Assembly: GCA_030770425.1 (NCBI GenBank)
Contig: JASJFT010000020.1
Location: 248,001-312,000 of the forward strand
Source of the DNA: Darksidea phi
Taxonomy: Eukaryota; Ascomycota; Dothideomycetes; Pleosporales; Lentitheciaceae
Length of the DNA stretch: 64,000 bases
Direction: 5' to 3'
Positions 10,928-21,756 of this stretch are shown in pieces. Under the pieces are notes generated by a model that was not told where the DNA came from, made no database searches, and saw only the letters and a list, made by a program, of their open reading frames with translations. Numbering within the stretch: the stretch's first letter is position 1; every line of letters starts with the position of its first letter. The position numbers and the translations under genes are program-made.

Positions 10928-12405
10928 GGTCTTCAGCGCCCCTAGGTGTGTATGTCTTGCATAAGCACGAGTCCCTCCGCCCGCCCTAGAGGAGTACGGA
11001 GAAGACTGTGGTCGCTGGAGAACCACGCAGACAAAAAGAAAAAAGTGAAATTCAGAAGTAGTGTGAACAGGTGGCCAAAAAGGCAGTTGAACAGGAAGCG
11101 GAGGGCCAGGACTTTGTGCGACTGTGGGCGTATTTAGCGAGCAGAAGCCTTTTTCAGTATTTCGTACAGGTCCATAGTTGGGCCGGGAAAAGCTCCACAA
11201 AATCACAGAGGTCGACCATGTTCCTTAAAGACAGTGAAGGGGCACCGAATACCGACACCATAGTCAAGCTACTGAACAGATAAGTATCGAGCCGGATGTA
11301 CAGGCCAGCAGTCTGCGTGGCCTTGGCCTCAACAAGCGTGTCAGGAGTGAGTAACCTGTAAATAGCACTAGGATATTGCGCCATTTGCTGCTGTAGTGAG
11401 ACATGCTGCGAGAAACAGGTTGTGGTGTCCCGCTCGCGCTGTGTGGTACTGGTTTGTCAACGTCCACCCAACATCACGCTGCCGCGGCATAAAGAGCGGA
11501 TGAGATTATATGTAGACAACTAGCTTACTTGCAACACAGGTTCCTGGGTGAAGAGGCGTTCGCACGTGGCTGTAGCTTTTTAGCTGAAGTATTGGTGTCT
11601 TCAGACGTTGAGAAGTGATGGAGGTGATGGTTGAGTTGTGCGCAGATGTTCCGAAGGCCTTAGCGTCGTTCTGCGAGCTGATTAGCCGGACCATGTTCCA
11701 ACAAGGAACAAACGACGTAGCTCGCCACTTGCTTCATGCGTACAGGCGGTTGGTTCTCCCAACACAGAGATTAAGTAATCGTCCCATGTCACCACGACAA
11801 GCACATTCTTGCAGATCTCGCACACTACGACCTATATATCAGCGCCATGGATCGCGAAACTCTCGAACCTCACAAAACGCCGAAACGACTCATCTCTTAC
11901 AGCCGACGCAGTTAACGCGGTCGATTTGCCTGGCCATTGGCTCGCCGCAAAATAATTTCCGGTAGGGACGACTTGGCCCGCCAGCCTGTTTCAACAGGTA
12001 TATAGTGTGGGCTCGTCGATAACACTATCGAATCCAAGTGCGTATGACCAGCCACCTGTGACCAGCATTCCATCGTCCGGTTAACATCGAGATGGTTCTG
12101 CTACAGCAGTCTATTGTATATTTAGCAGTGGGAGGTGTAGGTTGATAAAAGTATATTATCGACTATTGTGACAACGCATACATACCGCCCGTGGCTAACA
12201 TCAATGTCCAATACAAGTTACTCGCTTCGAGGTACCTAGGAGAACATTCCAGAAACCAATACGCCTGACCCATTTCTCATACCGGATACGGTCCCATGGC
12301 CAAAGCAATCACCGGCTGGGGATGACATAAATCAAAGTTTCAATATATCAATCGGCGAGTCTGAACGTATTAGTCTCTCAACACGAACAAAGCTGTTCCG
12401 GTCGC
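10928..12405. other. Intergenic between GT2 and MAD2 genes
   Basis: This holds the GT2 promoter (next to 10927) and the MAD2 3' flank (next to 12406). A 116-codon plus-strand frame at 11615-11965 has no domain and no splice continuation. No repeat or RNA gene was seen. Confidence 0.4.
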
Positions 12406-13408
12406 TCACCTGTAGCTCACAAGCGTGTCGACGCGGTGGTTGCTCGTGCTGAAACTCCTCAGTTGCACCTTCTCACCATTCTTGATCTCCTTAGCATCAC
12501 TGTCGCCCCACTCGAGAGGCACTTCGGAGTCTGCATCTGCATAGACAAGCACATTGAAGGTGCAGTTACCGTCAAGCATGGGTAGAAACGTCACGGATGC
12601 CGTGATCTGCCGAAAGATGGATTGGATTTCAGCTTGGATCTCGGTTTCCGTCTTCTCCTCTGGAGCCTCGGTTCCTCTACACTACGTTAATCCATTGTTT
12701 TCTTGAACAGGCTCTTCGGCACAACGACACTTACTCTGGTGCCGCGTTTTCGTTGTCGGGCGACTTCTTTGAAGGTTTGGGCTTTGCGTTCTTCCCGAAT
12801 ATTTGTACCTAGTAATTCGTTAGCCCGAGTGGAAAATGAGGGCCTACACCTAACCTACGTCGAATTGCCATCGCTCCACGTGCTCACCAGTCTCCTTGCT
12901 GGTGATGACCACTACGAGCTTGGAGATCTTTCCGCCGTACATCCATTCTTTCAGCTGCCCCATGATCTTCTTAATGTACGCCTTGACCTGGTCATCGGCC
13001 GTGACCATCATTGTCAACCCATACTTCTTGACTCTGTGGGCCTGTCAAAAATCTAGAGGATATAGGAAGAAAATAAACATACGCGGTGAAGTCCTCTGCG
13101 GGATACACTCCGCGCTGGAACCTATCGCAAGTCAACACGTGCTCGAACTGCCATCTATTGGGCTGTCGGATACGTACAGGATAGTGTTTATCGAATACTC
13201 AAACTATCAAATGTCAGCAAGAGAATTCGAAAGACCCATATATGGTGGCACTTACAAACTCATTGACGACTTTAGAGGACCCTAGGTGAGTCGGTTAGCA
13301 ATGTCCTCGTTGTAAAACTAACCGTCACGCACCTTTCAACGCAAGCTTGTGCACCTTGGAGGAATCTTTGCTCGATGAGGATTTTGACTTCGTTTTTGGT
13401 TGAGACAT
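12406..13408 (-). CDS. MAD2: Mitotic spindle checkpoint protein MAD2 (HORMA domain)
   Basis: Seven exons (13408-13333, 13281-13256, 13203-13178, 13121-13083, 13033-12859, 12808-12735, 12676-12406) splice into 228 aa with all phases consistent. The spliced protein carries the HORMA landmarks: VVNEFFEYSINTILFQRGVYP, DFTAVKKYGLTMMVTADD, YIKKIMGQL, GKISKLVVVITSK, VERWQFDVQIF, the region ITASVTFLPML, and the safety-belt end VQLRSFSTSNHRVDTLVSYR. MAD2 binds MAD1 and CDC20 at unattached kinetochores to restrain the anaphase-promoting complex. An N-terminal Lys/Ser-rich extension of about 20 residues and a Lys/Pro/Glu-rich insert before the last exon (KPKPSKKSP...) are additions typical of fungal versions. 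Two exons are only 26 nt long. It is divergent from GUF1. Confidence 0.93.
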
Positions 13409-13787
13409 GTTTGCACGTGTGGCGTGTAAGGTGCAGGCCGTTGTCGATATCAACCCAAGTCTTTTATTTATACGGTGTTGACGCGGCAACGGATAGTTGA
13501 GATGCTGAATAGACACAGAGATAGGCACAGGGTCTGGTGGAGACAAGTACGCAATGAAGTATGGGTAGTTACTAGTCCAGTCAATGTGGTGCTAAGAAAC
13601 GCGATTGTTCCTCGTCGCAGTCTGCAAATTAGTCCTGGTGAAAGCGGCGGTGGGTCCATCGGAGCAGAAAAGCGAGATCGCCGACCGCCAATCAGATAAG
13701 CTCAGATCGGATAACATCGTGAAGGAACTTTTTCGAAGGCGTCAACATCTACTGAGCAGTCATCCATTATCGAACCCATGCGAACCC
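13409..13787. promoter_or_regulatory. Shared divergent promoter region, MAD2/GUF1
   Basis: The 379 bp between the two start codons must hold both promoters. The GUF1 frame stays open upstream to 13605, but those codons do not resemble a presequence. A 10-bp tandem duplication (CGAACCCATG twice, 13771-13790) creates two neighbouring ATGs; only the second (13788) is in the GUF1 frame. Confidence 0.5.
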
Positions 13788-15770
13788 ATGCGATCATGCG
13801 TTCGGACCGCGAGCAGCCTACTGCAGAGCTGGCGGGCGCGCGTCGTGCGACGCAATGGCTTCCCCAAGGTAGCACACAGCCTTGAACGCACCCCCTTCAT
13901 TGCCAGGAGCTATGCGCAAGCCTACCGACCGCAATCCGAGCTCGAGAAGCGCATCGCCGAGATTCCCATCGAACGATTTCGCAACTTCTGCATTGTCGCG
14001 CATGTCGATCATGGCAAGAGCACCCTCTCCGACCGGCTCCTGGAGCTCACGGGGACGATTGAGCCGGGCGGAAACAAGCAGATCTTGGACAAGCTGGATG
14101 TGGAGAGGGAGCGAGGCATCACGGTCAAGGCGCAAACATGTACTATGATCTATAACTACAAGGGGGAGGACTACCTGCTGCACCTGGTGGATACACCCGG
14201 CCACGTTGACTTCCGCGCCGAGGTGTCGCGCAGTTATGCCAGCTGCGGTGGAGCACTCCTTCTCGTCGATGCCAGCCAGGGTGTGCAGGCCCAGACGGTC
14301 GCGAACTTCTATCTCGCCTTCTCCCAAGGCCTGACCCTTGTCCCGGTCTTGAACAAGGTCGACCTCCCCCACGCCGACACTCTCCGCGTGCTCGAGCAGA
14401 TGCGGGAGACGTTCGAGTTAGATCCGGATACGGCAGTCCTCGTCTCGGCAAAGACTGGGCAGAATGTTGCGGCTCTCCTGCCGACCGTTGTCGAACAGAT
14501 ACCTGCCCCGGTCGGCAACCTTGATGGGCCTCTACGCCTCCTGCTCGTAGACTCATGGTACGATGTATACAAGGGGGTCATACTGCTAGTGCGCATCTTT
14601 GATGGGCAGGTCAAGCCTGGCGATACCCTACGGTCGTTTGCCACGGGCCTAAAGTACATTGTGGGTGAAGTTGGCATTCAGTACCCTGACCAGACGCCGC
14701 AGACGGTGCTCCGTGCGGGTCAGGTGGGCTACATACACTTCAATCCGGGCATGAAGAGGTCACAAGAAGCCAAAGTTGGCGATACATACACTACTGTTGG
14801 CTCCGAGAAGCTTGTCGAGCCGCTTCCGGGCTTCGAGGAACCTAAGAGTATGGTCTTCGTCGCTGCGTTTCCGACAGACCAGGACAAGCATGAGTATCTT
14901 GAAGAGAGCATCAACCAGATCATTCTCAACGACCGCAGCGTCACACTGCAGAAGGAGTCATCCGACGCTCTCGGCGCTGGGTGGCGGCTAGGCTTCCTAG
15001 GCACGCTTCACTGCTCCGTTTTCGAGGACCGTTTACGGCAGGAACACGGCGCAAATATCATCATCACGCCACCCTCCGTCCCCTTCAAAGTCGTCTGGAG
15101 AGACGGCAAAGAGTCCGTCATCACAAACCCGAACGAGTTCCCCGACCAAGACCACGCCCACTTCAAAGTTCAAGAAGTGCACGAGCCCTATGTCCTCGCC
15201 ACCATTACCCTGCCCGATGAATACCTCGGCGAAGTCATCAAGCTCTGCGAGTCCAATCGCGGCGAGCAGAAGGAACTCACCTTCTTCACAGCCACGCAGG
15301 TCATCCTCAAGTACGACCTGCCGCTATCCCACCTAGTCGACGATTTCTTCGGCAAACTCAAAGGCGCGACAAAAGGCTACGCCACCCTCGACTACGAAGA
15401 CGCTGGCTACCACCGCTCCAACATCGTGAAGCTCAACCTTCTCGTCAACGGCGAGCCCGTTGATGCCGTCTCCCGCGTGCTGCACACAAGCCAAGTTGAC
15501 CGCGTGGGCCGTGCCTGGGTGGAAAAGTTCAAGGAACACGTCGATCGCCAGATGTTCGAGGTCGTCATTCAGGCTGCTGTCGGTCGCAGAATTATCGCGA
15601 GAGCTACTATCAAGCCATTCAGGAAAGATGTTTTGGCTAAGCTCCACGCCAGTGATATCAGTCGGAGGAGGAAATTGTTGGAGAAGCAGAAAGAGGGCAG
15701 AAAGAAGCTGAGGGCCGTGGGAAGTGTAGTCATCGAGCATGAGGCGTTCCAGAAGTTTCTGTCTAAATAA
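13788..15770 (+). CDS. GUF1: GUF1, mitochondrial translation factor EF4/LepA GTPase
   Basis: An intronless frame of 660 aa, the usual GUF1 length. It starts with an Arg-rich, Ser/Ala-rich presequence ([20 protein letters not shown]) consistent with mitochondrial import. All GTPase motifs are present: G1 AHVDHGKS, G2 within [11 protein letters not shown]3 DTPGHVDF, G4 NKVDLP and G5 SAKTG. The LepA-specific C-terminal domain follows ([52 protein letters not shown]). EF4/LepA acts on mitochondrial ribosomes, supporting accurate synthesis under stress. The ATG at 13788 is chosen because it opens directly into the presequence; the first of the two tandem ATGs is out of frame. Confidence 0.95.
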   Translation: MRSCVRTASSLLQSWRARVVRRNGFPKVAHSLERTPFIARSYAQAYRPQSELEKRIAEIPIERFRNFCIVAHVDHGKSTLSDRLLELTGTIEPGGNKQILDKLDVERERGITVKAQTCTMIYNYKGEDYLLHLVDTPGHVDFRAEVSRSYASCGGALLLVDASQGVQAQTVANFYLAFSQGLTLVPVLNKVDLPHADTLRVLEQMRETFELDPDTAVLVSAKTGQNVAALLPTVVEQIPAPVGNLDGPLRLLLVDSWYDVYKGVILLVRIFDGQVKPGDTLRSFATGLKYIVGEVGIQYPDQTPQTVLRAGQVGYIHFNPGMKRSQEAKVGDTYTTVGSEKLVEPLPGFEEPKSMVFVAAFPTDQDKHEYLEESINQIILNDRSVTLQKESSDALGAGWRLGFLGTLHCSVFEDRLRQEHGANIIITPPSVPFKVVWRDGKESVITNPNEFPDQDHAHFKVQEVHEPYVLATITLPDEYLGEVIKLCESNRGEQKELTFFTATQVILKYDLPLSHLVDDFFGKLKGATKGYATLDYEDAGYHRSNIVKLNLLVNGEPVDAVSRVLHTSQVDRVGRAWVEKFKEHVDRQMFEVVIQAAVGRRIIARATIKPFRKDVLAKLHASDISRRRKLLEKQKEGRKKLRAVGSVVIEHEAFQKFLSK

Positions 15771-16766
15771 ATGTACAATATCCACTCAGTATACATGCAG
15801 GGGTTTTGTAAATGTGCCGTGTTCAAGGGTCGAACTTGTATTTTTGTGATGCACAGATAAAAAACTTTGTCCTCACGAACGGGTTAACGTGAGGGTGGGA
15901 GTAGTGATTGGCTTATAGGTCTAGAAGAGCGTTTAACGATATATTTAGTGAATACTCGTTCCGAGCATAATGAAAGCTATGATGGTTGCGATCAGGAGAA
16001 ATTAGCGTGAGAGGAAGACTACATGGTTCTGAACTGCTTGATAATCGTTGGTGCACTAGGAGTGCTTGCGGTAAGAAAACTTTGAAAAATAACATGGCAT
16101 TGTAACCGAATATCGTACTCTATTAGTCTATTAAGAATATCCATCCAAAAAAAAAAAAAAAAAAAAAAAGGGGGGGAAAAAGAGGGAGGACAGGGTGAAT
16201 CAATCATCTCGCATTTCCAATTGCACAGTACCCTGCCCCAAGTCCAGATGTCATCACAATTCCTCCATTTCACCACGTAGAAGCGAAAGCCGTCCAGCTG
16301 GTGCCGAATCATTCATCGCTAGTAACATGGAACAGCGCAGTTCCTGGCGAGGATGAAGTATCCAGTGGCGGACGTGGAGCATCTTGCATGGGTCTTTAGG
16401 TGCACCACGCGTCGGCTCGATGACGAAACCGTAAGAACCAAGAACAGACGGATATCTCAGGACGCGTTTATAGAATGTGTTTGCTATTCGTCATGTCTTT
16501 TACGCGTTCCATGGTTCATGATGGACTATGGTATTTGTGTTGGGCACGAGGGGGCTATCGCGTAATTGGCCGAAATATGAGCAATTGAAGAAAACCTAGT
16601 CGTTGGATATGTTGAGGTTACGAAGGATTTGGTGAGCTCACCAAGTATACAGGTCGATTTCAAACGTCCAACGCTGTGCCGCTGGAATGATACCTAGATA
16701 AATCAAAGAACGCCGTGTAATGCTTTTCCTTCCAATGCATGCTCACCAAACCCTTTCAACCAAACA
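15771..16766. other. Convergent 3' region of GUF1 and RPC1, with a homopolymer run
   Basis: About 1 kb between two convergent genes. It contains a run of 23 A followed by 7 G at 16147-16176. No supportable gene; the short frames here have no domain. Confidence 0.45.
16147..16176. repeat. Homopolymer tract A23-G7
   Basis: An uninterrupted run of A is followed by a run of G. It is a likely length-polymorphic and error-prone site, and may be a relic of a retroposed poly(A) tail, although no retroposed body is recognisable upstream. Confidence 0.85.
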
Positions 16767-19700
16767 CTACAAGGCATCCCACCCCTCCTCAAACATTGTC
16801 CTCTTCGGCCCAACCTCGCCGTCCTTGAAATCCATAGGGTGATAAACCTGCATTGCACCTGTCCCGAGCTTTACACTCTGGCCCATAATGATGCACTCGG
16901 AAACACCATCAATCTTGTCGATCTTGCCCCTCGCAGCCGCTTCGAAGAGATGATCAGGGGTCTTCTCGAAACTCGCAAGCTGCAGCACACTGTCGCGAGT
17001 TTTCTGGAGGCCGAAACGGGTGATGCCAAATACATCACCTTTAAAAGTCATAACATCTGCGAGAAGCTGCATATGACGCGGGTCAATGTCCATGTTGTTC
17101 ATGACCGATTCGATCTCTCGAACAATAGTTGCGCGCGCTGCCTCAATGCCTAGCACATTGCGTACTTCCATAACATGATTGGACGTTGTCTTTTCAAATT
17201 CGATACCTGGCGTAGTCATGCAGTCCTTAAGACCGTAGCCTTCGACGGCAAGCTTAACTTCTTCGTAGCCCTTTTCGTTGGCTGTCGTACCTTTGCTGAT
17301 GACAGCCCGCTTGCAATCGGGGTATCCCTTGATGACGACATCGGGGAGGAGATTTTTGACTTGGTGTATGCGCTCGAAGTAGCTCTTCTGGTTCTTGGTC
17401 GACTTAGCAGCCGAACCGTTTTTTGACATAGTCGGGTCGGGCACTTCGACGCGAATTTTGGAGGTCTGAATCGTAACCTTTGCACCTGCTTTGCCCCATT
17501 TCAAAGGTTTGTGTTTGTTGATCGCGGCGATGATCTCCCAGTTCTGAACGTCGACGAATAGTTTGTGAACCTGATCCCAGTTGATGCGCATCTCGATGTA
17601 TGCACCATTAGGATGCCAGACATCTTCCACGTAAGAGACGATATCTTTGAGGAACGTCTTTTCCACGCGTGCTTTCACCATCCTTGCTGCTTTTTCGTCT
17701 CTGTCATTCGAAAGCTGGCATGAAATGATAGGAGTAGAAATAGTGGAGGAAGCGTTGATGATTTCTTTGATACGCGGTACGCCTTGAGTGATGGACATGC
17801 CGGCGACACCAGCGAAATGAAAGGTTTTGAGCGTCATCTGGGTACCCGGCTCACCAACGGACTGGGCCCCTATTGCTCCCACGGCGTGGCCCGGCTGTAC
17901 TTGCGACCGTTTGTACTTGCTCAAGCACAGCTCGATGAAAAGTGTAAGCGCCTGTTCGGAAATCTTCACAATACCATCTACCAGACCATATGTCTTAGCG
18001 TCGTCCTTGGTGCGTAGTTTCCTGGTATTGCGAGGCTCAGATACACCAAGATGGACCAAAGTCGTCTCCAATTTCTGGGCTTTCGCGAATACATAATCTT
18101 GCACGGTGTCAAGAAAGTCGCGGATTGATTCTAAGTGATCGATGCTCATATCGGCCTTGTCGTCGCGATTGAGCAACGTGACTCCATCAAGCTTGTATCG
18201 CTTGTACTTGTCACGTTCTTTGTCCAATCTCTCTTTGGTGTGGTGTCTCACTTCGGCGGGTGTAAGGCTAGAGTCCGCATCGTTCCAGGTTGAGGCAACG
18301 GCGTGCGAAAATGTACGTTCAAAATGTACAGGCTTAGCTTTGCCTTCCATGTCCACAGGGTCCAAATTGTCGTCTCCATACTGGATCTGCACCACAGTAC
18401 CTGAGGAATTTCGCACTGTACCATCATACCCTGCTGCAAGGTCCTCCAGTGACTTCATCAATCGTCTGCTCATATAACCAGTTTCTGCAGTCTTAACCGC
18501 CGTATCGACTAGACCCTCACGACCACTCATGGCGTGAAAGATGAACTCGGTGGGTCTGAGACCAGAGAAGAAACTGTTGCTGACAAAGCCTTTGGATGCT
18601 GGTTGACGTGCAGCTTTTGGAAAGTGAGGCAACGTTCGATGTTGGAAGCCGTCTGCCACTCGGGCCCCACCAATCATCTGTTGTCCGACAGAAGCAACCA
18701 TCTGAGAGACGTTGATGTCAGAACCCTTAGACCCGCATTTGGCCATGAGCAGAGGGGCGTTCCACCTGCTGAGTTCCTCGAAACAGATTTTACCAGCGGC
18801 TTGACGCACTAAAGACAATATGCCGCCGATTTTCACCTCCATGGTCTGCTCCTCATCCATTCCTGGCGATCGTTCTAGCTTGCCATCTTTAAATTGCTTG
18901 ATGATCAAGTCACATTCGGCGTACGCCGCCTGAACCAGTTTGTCTTTCCTTCGATTCAGTTCGTCTCCTGGAGTCACGTCACTAATACCGAGGGAGAAGC
19001 CGTTGTTTGTGAGCCAGCGTGCTGAAAGCCTCGCTAACCTGTTCATAGCTTGGACAGCGTGGTCAGGGCCAAAGTCACGCATGATGACGTAGAAGACGGA
19101 GTCCTTTTTGCCATCGCCAACCGTTGCCTTGTCCATTACGCCGCACATGACTTCGGAGTTTCGGATGACCAGATAGGCGTCATCCTCATTCAAGTCAGGC
19201 GAATCTTTACCCTTCTTGTACTGTTTTGCAGCTGCTTCGAGATTGACCAACACCCTGGACTTCGTGTTGGGTCTCATCAGGACGTTGAACACCTGCTTTC
19301 CGGTCCACAGAGCCTGTGGCTTGAGGACAGTAGGCGGTGGTATTTCGATAGGGAAAGTCTTCCCTGTGTCAGGATCGTAGGCGCCGTCACCGTTGAACAT
19401 GAAGTTGCAGATCTGGCAAAAGGACCTCCGATCGAAAAAGTTGTTCTTACTACTCAGTAAAAAGGCGGCCGTGATGAAATCTTGGATGGCTGCAATGATG
19501 GGCGTTCCATTCTTCGGAGTAGCCAAGTTGTACTTGACCCCCATCAGCTCCGTAGCTTCCGTGCGCGCTTCTTCGGTCTGGGGAACATGCAAGTTCATCT
19601 CATCACCGTCGAAATCTGCATTGTAGGGATTGCAGACGCACTCGTTTAACCGGAACGTTCGCCACGGCCGAATCTTGGCACGATGACTGAGTATACTCAG

Positions 19701-21257
19701 CTTATGCAGCGATGGCTGACGGTTGAACAGAACGATATCACCGTCTTCAAGATGACGCTCGACGATATCTCCATAGTTTAATCTATGTGCAGCATCCTCC
19801 AGCTTGGAACCGTGGGGATCGCCTTTAAGAAGCACGCTGAGCGAGATAGGATACAAGTTAGTCTTTTTTATGATTTGGTTCGCACCGGGGTACTTGTGTG
19901 GGCCATTTCTAACGAGGTCTCTTAGCTTTTCCCTGTTGTATTGGTTGACCTTTTCGGGGTATGTGAGGTTCTTCGCCACCCGCTCCGGCACTGCCACCTC
20001 TTCGATGCTCAGATTAGGATCAGGCCCAATGACTGTGCGGCCCGAGAAGTCGACACGCTTTCCCGAGAGATTCTGTCTGAAGCGCCCGCCTTTGCCTTTC
20101 AGCCGCTGGCAGAAGCCGCGCATGGTGGTCTTCTGGACGCCCTGCTGCTTCAGGCCCGGCACGTCGCTATTGATGTACATGGCAATCTGAAGCTGCAAAA
20201 AGTCCCACTGTTCCATGAGACTTTGTAGAGGGACGCCTTTTGCGAGGCCGGCGCGGATGAGGGTGCTGAGGGCGCAGATGTCGCCAACCTTGTTGGTGAT
20301 GTCGTCCTCAGTGGCACCGGCTTCCTGCACCACAGACGGACGGATGGCGACAGGTGGCACAGGCACATACTGCCAAATCAACATCTCAGGCCGAGCATCT
20401 TCGGGGATCATGGCCAGCAGTTCGCAGTCTTCGGGCGAGATCTTCTTGAAGAGATTAAGAGTGCGCAAGGGGTGCATGTCGTCCATGGCCTTCTTCATGT
20501 GTTTTTCCACTTCGGGGACCGTGGCCTTGACTGTGACGAACGACTGGTCGAATTCGACCTTGCCGGCGGGCGGTGTCTTTGCCTTGGCCGTCGAGCGATT
20601 GTACGCGTCGTAGCGGTTGTGAATTACCTTCAGCGGATGCCCAGGCACTTTGCGAACAGTTCCGTTCACAGCGTTGCAATAGGGACACGTTTTCTTCTTG
20701 CGGCACTCCTCCATGACCCGCTTGGAGATGGCAGTGCGCTGCAAGTTGTCCATGGCCGGGCGCCGCATGCTCCGTAGAAACCTGCGACGCTCGGCCTCAT
20801 CCAGCAGCACCCGCGAACAGTCTTTGCAGATGCAGTTCAGCACCTCGATGATGTGCTTCAGGTAGCCCACGTGGAAGGCAGGCAGGGCGAGCTTGATGTG
20901 GCCAAAGTGGCCGTTGCACCTGTCGATGTTCTCGCCGCAGGTCGAACACAGGACGCCCTTAGCCGAAATCCCCATGTGTCTATCCAAAGGGCCATGCTCG
21001 GTGACTCTGCGCGAATTGTCGGGGTTGAGGACTTGGTCGTAGACATTGCGGTCCGATACTTCGAGGACGGCCTGGTTGACGATGTCCTGATTAGAGCTGC
21101 GCTCACTTAGTCGTCTGGACTACCAGTCTATTACATCGGGTGCCTACTATATGCCGAACTGGATGTGCTTGATGCGCGCGGGAATTGTGTCGACCACCTG
21201 CTGCTTTGCGTGACTGTTTGGCGTCGCGGCCGACGCCGCCTCTGTCGCCGTCGCCAT
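16767..21257 (-). CDS. RPC1: RNA polymerase III largest subunit RPC1
   Basis: Two exons, 21257-21148 and 21105-16767, with a 42-bp intron, give 1,482 aa, the normal RPC160 length. Exon 1 encodes MATATEAASAA... up to KHIQFG. The clamp zinc site is CSTCGENIDRCNGHFGHIKL with CICKDC and CPYC. The catalytic magnesium loop NADFDGDEMNLHVPQ is intact. The bridge helix is around GREGLVDTAVKTAETGYMSRR and the trigger loop around GTQMTLKTFHFAGVAG. GHIKLALPAFHVGY and ITQGVPRIKEIINAS are characteristic of the Pol III rather than Pol I or II subunit. The protein transcribes tRNA, 5S rRNA and U6 in the nucleus. It shares a divergent promoter with the FHA gene. The intron 1 boundaries are my best fit to phase; the donor is GTAGGC. 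Confidence 0.95.
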
Positions 21258-21756
21258 GGTGTAGTGTCGCTACTACAAGGCGTGTATGCTACCGGGTGAG
21301 CGAGAGAAGAGGGCGCATTTTGATCCTGGAGGCGTGAGTCATGATAACAGCAATTTCACTATTGCCTCATTCTTCAGTTGGTCCTGCAAAAGTTCAGAAC
21401 CGCGGTGGGGCACGCGCCAAGGACTGCCTTACGCTAAGGCACGACGATAAGATAAGGCAAGGCAGCTGCGACCGCGAGTGAGCGGCCGCACCTTCTCCTC
21501 CTCATCCCGCATACAAGAGCTCCTGCCTGCCCGCCGCTTCTCACCTCCGGTACACACAGCTCCACCCGCTCTGCCCGCTCCACCCTCGTCCTCATATGCC
21601 ACTCGCTCCGTTGGTTGGACCTCAATACTCACCTATTAGCCGTCCCAAGGTTCACAGCCCCGCCGACCCCGCGCCCTGCTAGCCTTGGGCCGTTTCATCT
21701 GGCGACTCGGTGACGAGGACACTCCATCCCACTACGTTACCCAAGCATACACCAAC
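21258..21756. promoter_or_regulatory. Divergent promoter region, RPC1/FHA gene
   Basis: About 500 bp separates the two start codons. The part near the FHA gene is C/T-rich on the plus strand (about 21490-21620), common upstream of fungal genes. An upstream in-frame ATG at 21685 exists for the FHA gene but is not preferred. Confidence 0.45.

Noticed and set aside
13605..13787. N-terminal extension of GUF1 to the ATG at 13605
   Set aside because: The added 61 residues do not resemble a mitochondrial presequence, whereas the one starting at 13788 does; the extension also lies in the promoter shared with MAD2.
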